A stretch of 64,000 bases of DNA, from positions 312,501 through 376,500 of the forward strand of contig NC_058511.1 in assembly GCF_020382885.2 (NCBI RefSeq), read 5' to 3'. How positions within the stretch are numbered: position 1 is the first letter of the stretch; every line of letters begins with the position of its first letter. Under the pieces are notes generated by a model, which was given only the letters and a program-made list of their open reading frames with translations, was not told where the DNA came from and ran no database searches. Below, in pieces: positions 22,200 through 37,539 of the stretch. This DNA comes from Scatophagus argus (Eukaryota; Chordata; Actinopteri; Scatophagidae). Both the position numbers and the translations under genes were made by a program.

Positions 22200-23590
22200 C
22201 CAGTCTGTTTTTGTCCAGAGCTGTGGCGCTACGGTAAGCGTCCTACGTCACTTCCTGTTGTTGTGTGTTACGGGTGTTGCCACCAGCTCCGTGTTGCTCT
22301 TTAAGTTGTTTTATTAACTGCTACAGCTAGTAATTTCACATTGTTACTTTAAACGCCTGTTCAAGTTAAACATTTATTCACTCGCTTTAGCGATTTTCAC
22401 GCTAATCTTGTAATCATTTAGCGTTCGTTAAACTCCGCTAAGCTAGCTTAGCCTGTTCATTAGCGATGGCTGCTCTGTTCGCCTCAGCCTCTCCTGCTCT
22501 CTCCTGCTTGGTGTGTCACATGTTCAGCTGTTCCTCTGCCTCCTTTAGTGAAAGTGGTAAATGTAATAAATGTAGTTTACTTGTAGCGCTGGAGGCGAGG
22601 CTTAGTGGATTAGAAACGCGGCTCCGCACCATGGAAACAAAGTCTTTAGCTACTGTAGTTAGCCTGCCCGCATTAGCCGGTGCAGACCGATAGCTTCCGA
22701 GCAGCCGGGAAACCAGGGAGGCTGGGTGACTGTACGGAGGAAGCATAGTCCTAAGCACAAGCCCACGGTTCACCCCCAACCTCTTCATGTTTCCAACAAG
22801 TTCCCCCCACTCAGAGAAACCATCTCTGGTGATTGGCAGCTCTGTAGTCAGAAACGTGAAGTTAGCGACACCAGCGACCACAGTCAAATGCGTTCCTGGG
22901 CCCTGAGCGGGCGACGTTGAATCTTATCTAAAACTGCTGGCTCAGGATAAGCGTAAACACGGTAAAATAGTAATACATGTCGGCGGTGATGACACCCGCC
23001 AACCCAGAGTTGAGACCAGGAGGCAGAGTTGCAGTCCTACACGCTTCTCTGCGCTTCCATTGGAACAGTTATCCACCCAATATCCCATAGAGACTGCCTG
23101 TCCCCGACCACCTAAATTAATTAAATCACATACAAAAAGAGGAGTTATACATAGAAATCTAATAAAGATTAACACATCTGACCATCACTTAATAACTTTT
23201 GAATTTGTATTATTTGACTACATACCACCAAGGAAAAACTCCTACACTGGATACCTGTCTGATAGTGCTGTAGCTAAATTTAAGGAATCAATTCTGTTGT
23301 CACTGACTTCAGTATGGTGTCCCAGTACTGCTGAACATTACAACACTAAAGAAAAGTCTTATGCCAATTGTAGGCCACGGTATATGGTATAATACTGAGG
23401 TTCACATGTTAAATGCAATGTTGCAGTATGGTTACCTGTAAAATCCAGGATAGAGTTTAAAATTCTTCTCCTCACATATAAAGTCCTGAACAGCCAGGCA
23501 CCATCATATCTTAAGGAGTCGATACTTCCCTATTGTCCCACCAGGGCTTTACGTTCCCAAGATTAGATATAGATTTTTTATTATTATTAT
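22200..23590 (+). mobile_element. internally deleted LINE (CR1/L2-like)
   Basis: Order resembles a whole element with pieces missing: a possible 5' UTR, a short ORF1-like frame from 22466 with a Cys-rich motif (CNKCSLLVALEARLSGLETR), decayed sequence with IVIHVGGDDTR (the GNDT-like block of esterase-type ORF1), a short piece LITFEFVLFDY, and finally LPVKSRIEFKILLLTYKVLN from the end of a reverse-transcriptase ORF. Stops and deletions make it non-functional. Confidence 0.7.
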
Positions 23591-25007
23591 TTTTTAGATA
23601 AAGTATTTATTCACTTTGAGACGTGTGACTGTCAGGTGTTGGCTGCTCTCTCTTTCAGCTTGCAATTCACTGTGTGTCCACATGAGGGAGCTGTAGGATA
23701 AACTCAAGGTGTTTCAGCTGTCAATCTGTGACCCTCTCATCAGTCCAAAGAACCAGAAGGGACCTGAGCCATGCCGTGCCAGGGAGGGCTAAATTGGGGC
23801 CTCGCCCACCTGCAGTGTTCAGGCCGCATGACTGGACGGCTCAGGTTGATTGACAGGTCTGTTAATAATGGGCCCAATAAAGTCTCTGCTCTTTATACAC
23901 ACTTTTAACTTGCAAACATATAGCAATTACTGTTCAAAGATGATCGATAATGTAAATATGGCTGTGATGTATGTTATTGTTTTTAAGATGATTGACTGGA
24001 AACAAGCAATTTACAGAATTAGGTTGCATCCTTACACGCTAGTAAAAACTTCAGTGAAGTTTAAATCTGTCTAGTTTTTGATAAATGGTTGTCGTAACGT
24101 TAGCTTTGTCATGTGGTTCAGTTAGGTACACAACAGCTTCACCTGCCAAATATTTAGGCTGGTAAAAAATGTGTACCAAAGAACAGGTTTGTGAGCTGGA
24201 ATGCTGGGCTCTCTGTATTTCAATTTAGAGTTTGGACTCGACCTGCTCTAATTGGAAAGCGTCATGAGATAACTTTTGTTGTGAATTGGCGCTATATAAA
24301 TGAACTGAATTGAACTGAATTGAATAACCCGTTTTTGTGAAGTGATAATAAAACTGCACTTAGGAAACAGTTGGTCCAAGGCCAAGTTAGCACAAGGCCA
24401 CAGTAGCACAGGGCTAAATTTCAACTTAAAGTCTTCCACGTGTTAATTGGCAAAGCTAATGCTTCTGTGGCAGTCTGAAGGGTTTCAAACAAACAACTCC
24501 AGCTCCTGAACTGGGTTCAAAATGACATCAGTGAAACAGTTCAGTGTAGTTCAGGACACGATGGATAATCCGATCGTCCTCTGACGGGATTAAAACGAGC
24601 CGAGCTGCAATCAGCCGGAAACGTTGTTAAAGTGATGGGCTGGCATGTTCACGTCTCCCTGTTTGAAACGCAAAAAAAAAAAAATCAATCAGCTTCAAGG
24701 GAACAGCAAAGTGATTGGAGGGTTTGAAACCTTTTGTTCACAGCTCCCCATATTTCAGATTAAAGCTCTCTGTTACTCAGGTTAACCGTTGATAGATTAC
24801 TGACTAACAGAAGAGCTGCTTCCTTGTCCCTCAGAGGTGACTGTAGGGACACCAAGTCCCTTCACCTGATGGATCCTCACAGCCAGTTGATGTGTATGGT
24901 CAGTAATTCAGTGTTTTAGTTGTATTTATGGTGAATCGTGTTCATTAACACACACTATTTGTCCATTTGTGAGTCCAACAGACTGATTTGTCAGTCGTAA
25001 TTTGATA
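23591..25007. other. intergenic, repeat debris
   Basis: AT-rich sequence without a supported gene. It contains the LINE tail at 24228-24330. Confidence 0.5.
24228..24330 (+). mobile_element. retroelement 3' tail, second copy
   Basis: Same module as at 4083-4175 (cgacctgctctaattggaaa, gagataacttttgttgtgaa, gcgctatataaatgaactga) followed by an AATTGAACTG repeat. It may be the displaced tail of the LINE at 22200-23590. Confidence 0.6.
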
Positions 25008-25600
25008 AGATAAGATGAACTTTATTGATCCCGCAGTGTGGAAATTTACTTGTCGTGGCAGCTCACAAGAACAGAAAAAGAGTGCAAAAAGTGTGTAAAA
25101 ACTGTTACAAAAATTATGTAGAGGTAATAAATTAAATTAACAAATTAACAGTAATTTAAAAAATTTCAAATTAACAGCACAGCAAACACAGTATAATATA
25201 CAGCTCTATCCAAGTCCTCATAAGGGAGGAAAACAGGACCAGACTGTTGAGCTGTACAGTCTAACAGCAGTGGGAATGAAGGAGCTGCTGTAGCTCCTTC
25301 CTACACTGAGGGTGTAGCAGTCTGCCGCTGAAGGAGCTGCTCAGAGCCTCCACTGTCTGATGCAGAGGGTGAGAGGTGTTGTCCATGATGGATGTCAGCT
25401 TGGCTAACGTCCTCCTCTCACCCACCTCCTCCACAGAGTCCAGTGGGCAGCCCAGGACAGAGCTGGCCCTCCTGACCAGCTTGTTCAGTCTCTTCCTGTC
25501 CCGGTCCCCAACAGACCACAGCGTAGTGAACAGCAGAGGCTACCACAGAGTCATAAAAAGTCCTTAGGAGGGGCCTGCACAATCCAAAGGACATTATTCT
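25008..25600 (-). mobile_element. LINE 3' end (Rex1/CR1-like), minus strand
   Basis: Reverse complement encodes the C-terminal end of a fish LINE reverse transcriptase polyprotein (RKRLNKLVRRASSVLGCPLD, then VEEVGERRTLAKLTSIMD and HPLHQTVEALSSSFSGRLL). It ends in AATAAAGTTCATCTTATCTT, a tail typical of these elements. The 5' part is absent. Confidence 0.8.
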
Positions 25601-25795
25601 ATAGATGTTTCAGTTCTGGTTTGGTAATTAATGAATGTCAATGGTTGTGTTTGGATCAGACAATTAATGAATAACAATTAAGCAAACACTGTTAGTAAAG
25701 TTTGAAGTCCAGGGTTCAGACGTGAACTTTCATAAACAACCAGCCTGAATGTTTGAGTCTTTTACAGTCAGTCCGGGTTTCCTCGAGTTGACACG

Positions 25796-26801
25796 ATGTC
25801 CTGCTGGTTTCTGTTCCTGTTGGTGGCATGTGCTGTGGTCGGAGCTCAGATTCTTATCATCGAAAATGAAGATGGTCTGCTTTTAAATCCAGAGAAAACA
25901 ACAGTAGACGACATGAGAATCCTGCTGCTACAGCTGAAAGCCAGAGTGGAGACCCTGGAGAAACAGCTTGAAGACAGAGGTCAGTCTGCTCACGACTAAG
26001 ATGATGATGTGTTCACTGTCCCAACCAGCCATCCAAAGTTGATCTAAAATGGCAGTTATTACTGAACGTGTTAATGTAATGAGCAGGCATTTTGTTGTCA
26101 AGTGACCCCAGAGGGAAGGTCATGTTGTTAATGTAGGGCAGTTAATGTAAAGGCAAATACGCGCCATACGTGGATGCACTGCCACTGATGAGTCCGGGGT
26201 GTCCCTAAAAGTCCAGGTGTCCAGGACAAGTGGGTTAGCGTGGCTGCAGACCTTCTGTGTGTCTCCCTGCAGATAAAGGCCAGGTGGCGTTTTCGGCCTC
26301 CCTCTTCACTACTGAGGATTGGACCCATCATGGGCCTTTTAACACTGAGACCACGCTGGTGTTCAGGAAGGTGATGACAAACATCGGAAATGGTTACAAC
26401 CCGAACACGGGTACGACTCGCCTGTTTAGGTTCTGTCCATCAGCAGTGAGCTGGGACACATCAGGAACAAATAATGTTTGGCTTGTTTTTTAAAGGAATT
26501 GAGGTTTGCTTTGTTTGCTGTGACTGCAGGCATCTTCACAGCCCCTGTGAAGGGGCTCTACTACATCCGGTTCACGGGCTGTGTTGGCTCCTCGGGGGCC
26601 ATGAACACAGCGCTGATAAAGAACGGTCAGAACATGTTTGCCATCTACGACTCCAGGGGCACCCATGGCAGCGCCTCCAATGGCATGACGATGGTCCTGG
26701 AGCCGGGAGACCAGCTCTCCATCACCCTGTGGCCCGGGAAGAGCATCTTTGATCAGAGTCGGCTCAGCACCTTCAGTGGCTTTCTCATCTTCCCAATGTA
26801 G
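25796..26801 (+). CDS. secreted C1q-domain protein (cerebellin/C1q-like)
   Basis: Three exons, 25796-25979, 26273-26410 and 26530-26801, phases consistent, 197 aa. Residues 1-17 form a signal peptide ([17 protein letters not shown]). Residues about 35-60 form a short coiled coil ([19 protein letters not shown]). The rest is a C1q/TNF-fold domain: [63 protein letters not shown] and FSGFLIFP at the end. There is no collagen Gly-X-Y stretch, so it belongs to the short, collagen-less C1q-like proteins, which are very numerous in teleosts and often linked to innate immunity or synapses. Exact orthology cannot be given. It stands alone between zbtb1 and inafm2. Confidence 0.88.
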
Positions 26802-27979
26802 GTGGAGACCAAGACACCCATGAACACCATGGAAATGGTGGAGAAGGGCGTCCAGATCAAGGTCCTGAACCCACAAACCCATCTGGACACTCTGTGAAAC
26901 ACATAATATCTCCTGTACAAAACATTCACAGATAAACATCAGAAGGATTAAAAGGCAGGTCAGCGGAACCGAATGGGAAAACAAAAACAGTAAACTTCAA
27001 AACACATTTCGAAACACTGAGTGAATGATTTTACAAAGCCTCGTATCAAAGTTAGACTTTAAGGTCTTTATTGAATAAGATAAACCAAAGACTGGTTTTG
27101 TTGAAATGTTTTGCAGGAAACATCAGGTCTGACACCCTCAGACCAATTAAAGTTTGTTTCATGAACTTCCTGTCTTACTGAGTCTGGTTCCACAGGGGTA
27201 CAGCGTGGGCTTGTGGTTTCCTCTTTCCATTGAAACGCTGCACATTCGCACACAGCAGGCCTTCACGTGCAGATTTCTAACGTCATCTGTTTGCACCTCC
27301 TTGACTTTAATGCCTGAGTTCATTAAATCTCACCTGCAGTCTCAGTACAAAAGATCAGCTTCAGATCAATCAGCAGAACAACTAAAGGAACAAGTACTCA
27401 TATAATTTACTTAAGTACAAGTACTCGCAGCTTGATGTGGTTAAAGTATCAGCAGTAAAAAGTACAGTAGTGTTATCGGCTTCATGTAGTAAAACATATA
27501 TTTCCCTCTGAGATGAAGTAGAAATATCAAGTAGCACAAAATGAAAATACTCAAAGTATCTCAGAAAGTGTCTGCTGTAGTAACAGTACTCTGGCAAATG
27601 TCCTTAGTTATTTTGGAGAATGTTTAGATGGTTCTGAAAAATGCTGAGCGTGATGTGAAGTAAACAGGACGTGAAGTTAATTACTAACGAGTTTCTTCCT
27701 TCCTGAGTTTAAATCACCAGACAGAAGAACATCAGATGGCAGCCAGAGCTTTTATTTAGAACATGAACAAAAAGAACAAAAATTTACTGTTTCCTTTAAA
27801 TACTGAGAATATTAAACATGATGAACTCAACCAGTAAACAGCGGATTTCATATTCCAGGATGTTAAATAATAATGAAACAACTAAACTATATAATACTGC
27901 AGTTTATTTACAAACAGACCAAAGTGTTTTTGAAATTTTGGACATCAACGAAAACCATTTTACTTTGAAAAAGTAATTA
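26802..27979. other. spacer between C1q gene and inafm2
   Basis: Contains the probable 3'UTRs of the two convergent genes and the AAGTACAAGTAC-type repeat at 27380-27610. No further gene seen. Confidence 0.5.
27380..27610. repeat. dispersed AAGTACAAGTACT-type teleost repeat
   Basis: Blocks such as ACTTAAGTACAAGTACTC, AGCAGTAAAAAGTACA, GAAGTAGAAATATCAAGTAG and AAATACTCAAAGTA belong to a repeat common in fish. Weaker relatives occur at about 14150-14250 and 63190-63360. Class not determined. Confidence 0.5.
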
Positions 27980-30569
<2,590 letters not shown>

Positions 30570-33500
30570 TTACTCATCCAGGCCCTTCTTGGAGGACCCG
30601 TCCCTGGTCTTTGCCCTCAGCTTGTTCACCTGCGACTCTGCAATGTCTGCCCTCTCCTCAGCCTCCTCCATTTCATGCTGCAGCTTGCGGAGTTTGGCCA
30701 TGTTGGAGTTTGCAGCCTCCTCTGCTTCCTCGGCTGCACGTTTGTAGGACTTGACCTTCAGTTGCAGCTTGTCGACCAGGTCCTGGAGACGAGCCATGTT
30801 CTTGCGGTCTTCTTCAGTCTGGTAGGTGAGCTCCTTGATGCGGCGTTCATACTTGCGAACGCCCTTGACAGACTCCGTTCCCCTCCTCTGCTCTGCCTCG
30901 AGTTCGATTTCCAGCTCTTTGATGCGAGCCTCCAGTTTCTGGAGCTGTTTCTTGCCACCCTTCATGGCAATCTGCTCAGCCTCATCCAGCCGGTGCTGCA
31001 GGTCTTTGATGGTCTGCTCCATGTTCTTCTTCATGCGCTCCAGATGTGCGCTGGTGTCCTGCTCCTTCTTTAACTCCTCAGCCATCATGGCTGCATCTGT
31101 GATGGCCTTCTTTGCCTTCTCCTCAGCATTACGGTTCTCCTGTATGGCCTCCTCAATCTCACTCTGCAGGTGCAGGAGGTCTGCCTCATGCTTCTTTTTC
31201 TGGTTGATCAAGCTGGTGTTTTGGGAGTGCAGGAGTTGCATGCGCTCCGTAGCATCAGTCAGCTCCTGTTCGGCCAGTTTCCGACTTCTTTCTGTCTGCT
31301 CAAGGGCAGCTCTCACCTCCTCTAGCTCAGCCTGAATCAGGTTGTTTCGGCGTTCCAGGATAGCAATGTTCTCCCTTAGGTCATCATTGCAATGCTGTGC
31401 ATCGTCCAGCTGTAGCTGAGAGTCCTTCAGAAATGCCTGGAGGCTCTTGAGCTGTTTCTGGGCATCAGCTGCTTGCCTGTTAGCTTGGCTGAGCTGGATC
31501 TCCATCTCGTTGAGGTCACCTTCCATCTTCTTCTTGACTCTCAGGGACTCATTGCGGCTCCTGGTTTCAGATTCCAGAGAGGACTGAAGTGACTCAAGCA
31601 TTCGTTGGTAGTTCCTCTTTGCCTGCTCCATTTCTTCATCTTTCTCAGCCAGCTTGCGCTCCATGTCGGCCTTCACTTGGTTGAACTCCAGCTGGGCTCG
31701 GAGGATCTTGCTTTCTTCATGCTCCAGAGATCCTTCTGCCTCCTCAAGTGCTGACTGAAGCTCAGCTTTTTCTTGCTCAAGCTGCTTCCGGATCTTCTCC
31801 AGTTCATGAGCACTCCTGCCGCCCTCTCCCAACTGGTCAGTGAGGTCTGAGATCTCTTCTTGGAGGTTCTTGTTCTCTCTCTTCATTGTCTCAAGTTGAT
31901 CCAGGCACTCCTCGTATGCATTCCTCAGCTTGAAAAGTTCGGTGCTCAGAGACCGAGCCTCCTTCTGTGAGGCCTCCAGCTCACACTGTGACTCCTCAAA
32001 CTTTTGCTTCCACTCTGCCATGACTTTGTCAAAGGCTCTTTGTTTTTTGTCCAGGGCCGCTGATGCTGCATTGGATCTCTCAAGGTCCAACATCAGGTCT
32101 TCAATCTCATTTTGGAGGCGGTGCTTTGTCTTCTCAAGGGACGAACACTTTGCATTCACAGCTTCAATGGCCTCCTCAGCTTCCTGCAGTCTTTGAACCA
32201 GCTTCTTTTTTGCTTCTTCCAGTTCCTCTGTTCTCTGAATTCCATCAGTTTCATATTTTGTCCTCCATGCTGAGATCTCTGTGTTGGATTTGGACAGAGC
32301 TCTCTGCAGCTCAGCCTTCGCCTCCTGCTCCTCCTCAAACTGCTCTCGGAGCAGATCACAGTCATGACGAGCAGATTGTACAGCATGAGCAAGGGCATTC
32401 TTTGCCTTGACTTCTTCCTCCAGCTGTCTGCGTAGATCTTCTACCTGCTGGTTGTATGAGTTCTTCCCCCTGGTCAACTGTGATATCAGACACTCCTTCT
32501 CCTCCAGCTGCCGTCCAAACTCACTGTTCTCAGTGAGAAGCTTGGCCCTCTGGGTAGTCAAGTCATTGATGGTCCGTTGAGCTTCCTCATATTTATTCTT
32601 GTACTCATTCATGTTGTCCTCCATTGTGCGGCACATCTTTTCCATGTTTGACTTGGCCTTCACCACACTTTCCATGTTAGAAGACAAGTCATCCAGCTCA
32701 AGCTTCAGCTCACTCTTTTCTTTCTCCAGCTTCTGCTTCACGCGTTGCAGATTATCAATCTGTTCGCCAAGTTCGGCAACACTGTCAGCATGTTTCTTCC
32801 TCAGAGAGGCAGCAGTGGCTTCATGTTGGAGTGTAGATTCCTCCAGTTCCCTACGCAGCTTCTGAAATTCAGCATCTCTCTTCTTATTCAGCTCCACCTG
32901 TGCTGATGTTGCTCCACCAGCCTCCTCCAGGCGCTCGCTGATGTCCTCCAGCTCACGGGAAAGATCAGAACGCTGCTTCTCAACTTTGGCCCTGGCTGCA
33001 CGCTCAGCATCCAGCTCCTCTTCTAGTTCCTCAATTCTTGCCTGGTTTTCTTTCAGCTTCTTCTGGAGCTGAACGGAGGCAACCTGCTCATCTTCCAGCC
33101 TTGAATTTATCTGGACAATCTCAAAGTCCTTTTTCTTAAGTTTTTCCTCCAGCTGCTGTTTGTCATTCTCCAAGTCCATCAAACTCTCCTGGGTCAGTTT
33201 CAGGTCTCCTTCGAGCTTCCTCTTTGAGCGCTCGAGGTCCATTCTGACTTTCTTCTCTTGCTCTAAGGAGCCCTCTAGATCATCCACCTGTTGCTCCAGT
33301 TTAGCTTTGGCTTTGGTCAAGCTGTTGGCTTTGTCCTCTTCACTCTGAAGATCATCCAGTGTCTGCTGGTGAGCCTCCTGCAGTGCCTTCTTCTCTTTGG
33401 TTAGCTTCATGATGTTTTCATCCTGGGAAGCCATCTCCTCTGTCAAGTTTTTCACCTTATTTTCTGTCGCATGTTTCTCTTTTTCGACCTTGGCCAAAGT

Positions 33501-36374
33501 CAGCTCCAGATCATCTATATCTTTCTTCAGCTCAGAGCATTCATCTTCAAGCTTCCGTTTCTTAGCTGTGAGATCTGCATTTAGCTCCTCTTCATCTTCC
33601 AGTCGTTCTGTCATCTCTTTCAGCTTGGCTTCAAGTTGAATCTTGCTCTTTATAAGTTGTTCACAGCGTTCTTCAGCGTCTGTTAGTGTATCCTGTTCAG
33701 ACTGAATTTGAAGAGTCAGGTCATTCTTCTCTTGGAGAAGAGTCACTATCTTCTCCTCAAGTTCCTTCCGTCTTGTTTCTGATTTTTCCAGAGTTTCTTT
33801 CAGCTTGTTGAACTCATCTTTCATGTTGGCCATCTCCTTCTCAGACTCAGCACTCTTTAGCAAGGGTTTGATTTTGAAGAAAAGCTTCATCCAGGGCCAG
33901 TTCTTTACACCTAGGAAAGAGCGAAGGTTCCACTGGATGACCATCAGGGCATCTCTGCGTTCAACAAGCTTAGCAAACTGTGCCCTCATGAGGATTGCCC
34001 GGGCGTTAGCCTGGATTCTGGTGATGATTCGAGACAATTGCTCATCTCGCATCTCCTCCAGTGTCCCCAGCAGGCCAGCTTTAAAGAAAACTTTGGTGTG
34101 GCCAAACTTATATTGAGTGTGATCGATGTCCAGTGATCCCAGCAACTTTTCAGCACTCTTCTTGCAGTCAATGAACTGGCCTTCAGGGATAGCAGAAGCA
34201 TTTAGAATCCTGTACCGTTGTTTGAAGTCACCGTAGAGCACTCTGTTTGGGAAGCCCTTCCTACAGATTCTGATGCCTTCCAGGACACCATTACAGCGCA
34301 GCTGGTGCATCACAAGGCAGTTGTCCATGACCCCTGGAGTTTTCCTCTCATTTGGAATTAGACAGCGGACAAAGTGAGGATGTGTGGTCTTCAGATTGGT
34401 CATTAGTTTGTTCAGGTTTTCCCTGTGAAGTGCAGACACAGTCTGGAACGAGGAGCCTTTCTTCTTGGTTCCTTTGCTACCTCCTTTATCACTGCTGTCA
34501 GTGCCTGAATAGCTTGAAAACAGCAGGCTGAGGAGCTTCAGAGATGATTTCTGGTAAAGACCAACCACAGTTTCATTCAGGGGGTCTTTGTTTTTGACCA
34601 ACCAGTTGGTGATATTGTAGTCCACCGTGCCAGCATAATGAACCAGGGCAAAATGAGCCTCTGCTTTTCCCTTTGCAGCCCTTGGCTTTTCAAACATCTT
34701 GTTCTTGCCTAGATGATTATCATAGAGCTTGGACTTGAAGGTCTGGTCACTTGCTTTGGGAAACATGCATTCCTCCTCCAGAATCGACAGAATCCCCAGC
34801 GGTTTCTCAATGAGGTCAATACAAGCTTGTAAGTCCATCCCAAAGTCAATGAATTCCCAGTCAATACCTTCTTTTTTGTATTCTTCTTGCTCCAAAACAA
34901 ACATGTGATGATTGAAAAACTGTTGCAGTTTCTCGTTGGTGTAGTTGATGCACAGCTGCTCAAAAGTGTTGAAATCAAAGATCTCAAATCCTGCAATGTC
35001 CAGCACCCCTATGAAGTACTGCCGATGCTGTTTTGTGTCCAGGGATTGGTTGATTCTCACCACCATCCAGTTGAACATCTTTTCATACACTGACTTAGCC
35101 AGAGCACCGAGGGCGTAGTAGACTTGGTCCACACTTTGGCCTTTCGTGACATATTCATTTCCTACTTTGACTCTGGGATGGCATAGCCCTTTGATGAGGT
35201 CAGCAGAGTTTAGCCCCATTAGGTATGCTGATTTATCAGCAGCCTCAGTCCCATCCGGCTCAGCCTGTTCCTCACGCTGCTTCTGTTTGAACTTCATGTT
35301 GCCATAGTGCATGATGGCGCCCGTCAGTTTATAGACTCCCATCTTCTCTTCTGGAGTGAAGCCGAGCACATCAAAAGCACTGTCAGTGGCTATCAGCTCC
35401 TCTGAGTCATTGATGGAGGCGACTGATACCTCTCCTTGGGAGATGTAGGAGTAGTCGTATGGGTTGTTAGTGATCAGCAGCATGTCCAACAGTTCTGGCT
35501 TCTGGTTGGACAGGATCTGATAGAAGATGTGGTAATTTCTCTCAGCCTTGAGCTGAAAGGTGACGCGTGACTTCTCCAGCAGGTATGTCTCAATGTCAGC
35601 AGATGACAGCTTGCCACTTGTGCCAAAGTGAATTCGGATGAATTTTCCAAAACGCGATGAATTGTCATTTCTCAGTGTTTTGGCGTTGCCGAAGGCTTCC
35701 AACGCTGGGTTTGCCTGGATGATTTGATCCTCCAATGTACCCTTGCTGGTGTCCTTTTTGCCTCCACCACCAACTGCAGCAATGCTGGCAAAGTACTGGA
35801 TGACCCTCTTGGTGTTCACAGTCTTCCCAGCTCCTGATTCTCCAGTGATGAGGACAGACTGGTTCTCCCTGTCAGTCAACATGTACTGGTAGGCATTATC
35901 AGAGATGGAAAAGATATGAGGGGGAGCCTCACTTCTTTTCTTCCCTCTATAAGCTGCCACAACCTCAGCGTCATAGACAGGTAGCCATTTGTAGGGATTG
36001 ACGGTGACGCAGAAGAGCCCAGAGTAAGTGTAGATCATCCAGGCAGCATAACGCTCTTTGAGGTTAAACAACACAGCAGGCTCATGGAGGAAAGTGAACA
36101 TTGCCATGTCTTCGATTTTATCGAATTTTGGCGGGTTCTGGGGGTGGACGTCTGACTCCCTCACAGTTACTGTTGTTCCATCCTCCTTCTTGACAGTCAC
36201 CATCCCTCCGTCTTTGCTTTGGATTTGTCCCTTCACATATTCCACCTTATCATCGACTACAAAACATTCAGTCTTGATGTCAAAAGGTCGAGTCTGTGCC
36301 TCCAGACGCTCCTTTTCTGACTTTCTCAGGTAAGGCGCAGCCTTTCCGAACTCAGCCATCAGAGAGTCACCCAT
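30570..36374 (-). CDS. sarcomeric myosin heavy chain, ventricular/cardiac type, intronless
   Basis: One uninterrupted frame of 1934 aa, the normal length of a muscle myosin heavy chain. The start is set at 36374 because [20 protein letters not shown] is the cardiac/ventricular N-terminus and the context is ACCATGG; the frame stays open 127 codons upstream, but that part has no myosin likeness. Motor domain: P-loop GESGAGKT (about 178-185), switch [11 protein letters not shown], switch [21 protein letters not shown], loop 2 with [11 protein letters not shown]-helix region [15 protein letters not shown], and lever/IQ helix ending [16 protein letters not shown]. The rod is a complete heptad coiled coil ending SSKKGLDE, like fish ventricular myosin (vmhc). 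No frameshift, stop or lost ATPase residue was seen. Paralogous genes carry about 35-40 introns, so this is most simply an old retrocopy kept under selection. No poly(A) remnant was found. Confidence 0.95.
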   Translation of the reverse strand: MGDSLMAEFGKAAPYLRKSEKERLEAQTRPFDIKTECFVVDDKVEYVKGQIQSKDGGMVTVKKEDGTTVTVRESDVHPQNPPKFDKIEDMAMFTFLHEPAVLFNLKERYAAWMIYTYSGLFCVTVNPYKWLPVYDAEVVAAYRGKKRSEAPPHIFSISDNAYQYMLTDRENQSVLITGESGAGKTVNTKRVIQYFASIAAVGGGGKKDTSKGTLEDQIIQANPALEAFGNAKTLRNDNSSRFGKFIRIHFGTSGKLSSADIETYLLEKSRVTFQLKAERNYHIFYQILSNQKPELLDMLLITNNPYDYSYISQGEVSVASINDSEELIATDSAFDVLGFTPEEKMGVYKLTGAIMHYGNMKFKQKQREEQAEPDGTEAADKSAYLMGLNSADLIKGLCHPRVKVGNEYVTKGQSVDQVYYALGALAKSVYEKMFNWMVVRINQSLDTKQHRQYFIGVLDIAGFEIFDFNTFEQLCINYTNEKLQQFFNHHMFVLEQEEYKKEGIDWEFIDFGMDLQACIDLIEKPLGILSILEEECMFPKASDQTFKSKLYDNHLGKNKMFEKPRAAKGKAEAHFALVHYAGTVDYNITNWLVKNKDPLNETVVGLYQKSSLKLLSLLFSSYSGTDSSDKGGSKGTKKKGSSFQTVSALHRENLNKLMTNLKTTHPHFVRCLIPNERKTPGVMDNCLVMHQLRCNGVLEGIRICRKGFPNRVLYGDFKQRYRILNASAIPEGQFIDCKKSAEKLLGSLDIDHTQYKFGHTKVFFKAGLLGTLEEMRDEQLSRIITRIQANARAILMRAQFAKLVERRDALMVIQWNLRSFLGVKNWPWMKLFFKIKPLLKSAESEKEMANMKDEFNKLKETLEKSETRRKELEEKIVTLLQEKNDLTLQIQSEQDTLTDAEERCEQLIKSKIQLEAKLKEMTERLEDEEELNADLTAKKRKLEDECSELKKDIDDLELTLAKVEKEKHATENKVKNLTEEMASQDENIMKLTKEKKALQEAHQQTLDDLQSEEDKANSLTKAKAKLEQQVDDLEGSLEQEKKVRMDLERSKRKLEGDLKLTQESLMDLENDKQQLEEKLKKKDFEIVQINSRLEDEQVASVQLQKKLKENQARIEELEEELDAERAARAKVEKQRSDLSRELEDISERLEEAGGATSAQVELNKKRDAEFQKLRRELEESTLQHEATAASLRKKHADSVAELGEQIDNLQRVKQKLEKEKSELKLELDDLSSNMESVVKAKSNMEKMCRTMEDNMNEYKNKYEEAQRTINDLTTQRAKLLTENSEFGRQLEEKECLISQLTRGKNSYNQQVEDLRRQLEEEVKAKNALAHAVQSARHDCDLLREQFEEEQEAKAELQRALSKSNTEISAWRTKYETDGIQRTEELEEAKKKLVQRLQEAEEAIEAVNAKCSSLEKTKHRLQNEIEDLMLDLERSNAASAALDKKQRAFDKVMAEWKQKFEESQCELEASQKEARSLSTELFKLRNAYEECLDQLETMKRENKNLQEEISDLTDQLGEGGRSAHELEKIRKQLEQEKAELQSALEEAEGSLEHEESKILRAQLEFNQVKADMERKLAEKDEEMEQAKRNYQRMLESLQSSLESETRSRNESLRVKKKMEGDLNEMEIQLSQANRQAADAQKQLKSLQAFLKDSQLQLDDAQHCNDDLRENIAILERRNNLIQAELEEVRAALEQTERSRKLAEQELTDATERMQLLHSQNTSLINQKKKHEADLLHLQSEIEEAIQENRNAEEKAKKAITDAAMMAEELKKEQDTSAHLERMKKNMEQTIKDLQHRLDEAEQIAMKGGKKQLQKLEARIKELEIELEAEQRRGTESVKGVRKYERRIKELTYQTEEDRKNMARLQDLVDKLQLKVKSYKRAAEEAEEAANSNMAKLRKLQHEMEEAEERADIAESQVNKLRAKTRDGSSKKGLDE

Positions 36375-36470
36375 GGTGAAGGTTTGCAGCAGAAGATGGA
36401 TCAGTCTAAGAGGAGTGTTTTCTCCGGTGACTCGGATGCAGGACTGCAGACACTTCACAGTAGGTGGATG

Positions 36471-36476
36471 TTTATA
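36471..36476 (-). promoter_or_regulatory. TATA box of the intronless myosin (candidate)
   Basis: TATAAA on the minus strand (in CCTTTATAAACATCC), about 97 nt upstream of the myosin ATG. It would give a short 5'UTR of roughly 65 nt. A pyrimidine-rich AG (CTCCTCTTAG) between it and the ATG could alternatively be a 5'UTR splice acceptor. Confidence 0.45.
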
Positions 36477-37539
36477 AAGGCTCCCTGTGGACCAAACTAG
36501 GAGATAAGTGCTGAATAGAAAAAACTCAAAAGCTGACACTAAATTTGTCTTGTGATGTGAAAGCACCATGAGGGCAGTTTCAGGACCTTTGGGTGTTAAA
36601 GTCCATTTAAGGAAAAGAAGTGTTTCTCTCCTTATCTGCCCACTGATAGGGACTAACGCCTCTTCATTTAGACTCTGCTCAGCTTCTACTGGTGCTGGCA
36701 ACAGTCCACAATTTTTTCTACAATATAATCCTTCACCTGCAGCAGTTTGAGGCAACTTTTAAAAGCAAAGCTCATAAGAAAAAACATTTAATTTGCCTAC
36801 ATTTATTTAGTCAATTCTTAGGTGTCAAAATGCTTAGTCATATCTGATTCTGCCTCCCTGAAAAAGAGGATTCAGTGGTCTGCAACCTGTAAATACAATA
36901 GTTGGTACTATAAAGTACTAATATATGTATAATAACTTCCTTAGTAATATTCAGGCACACTGATTTGCAGTAGTAGTATCATTACACTCAGTATTGTACT
37001 TCATATTATCCAATTATTGAATCTAAAACACATTTTCTTAAAATAAATAAAAATATTATTTCACGCATTTTAAAAGAAAACTGAACAATTTCCTGATGGA
37101 AACAGCTTGGAACAAGTGGTTTATCTCACCTTAATGTCTTGATTGGTTCATTAGGTTAAATGGAGACTAAATGACGAAAAAGTTTTTGGCTCTGATCTGA
37201 ACATGGAGTGTGTGGTCGGAATGTGAATGGGATATGAAGCGTGTGGTTTGACGGGCTCAAGTGTTTTGTCTCTTTATCTCTGACAGTCCAGGCTCATCAG
37301 CCTGCAAATAGAAACCAGTGACACTTGAGCCAGTGTTTTTATCCCATGTGGACGATACCTCAGACTGCAGCACAGTAAGCTCTTATAACATCGGTATCGA
37401 ACCTGAGTACTGCTGTGCTACAGACTACAAGGTTTTATCCCTTTCCTGTCCAGTGAAAATCATGTTTTGTGACAAACTGAAGAATGAATTTTTTCTTTTT
37501 GTGCTGAGAAAATCTCCTCCTTCAGTTGAATTAGCTCCT

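Noticed and set aside
22466-22693. 75-residue Cys-containing frame as a host gene
   Set aside because: Fits the ORF1 start of a LINE and is followed by further LINE pieces in order.
36375-36755. 127 extra in-frame codons before the myosin start
   Set aside because: No myosin similarity; the canonical N-terminus begins at 36374 in good Kozak context; the extension crosses the TATA candidate.
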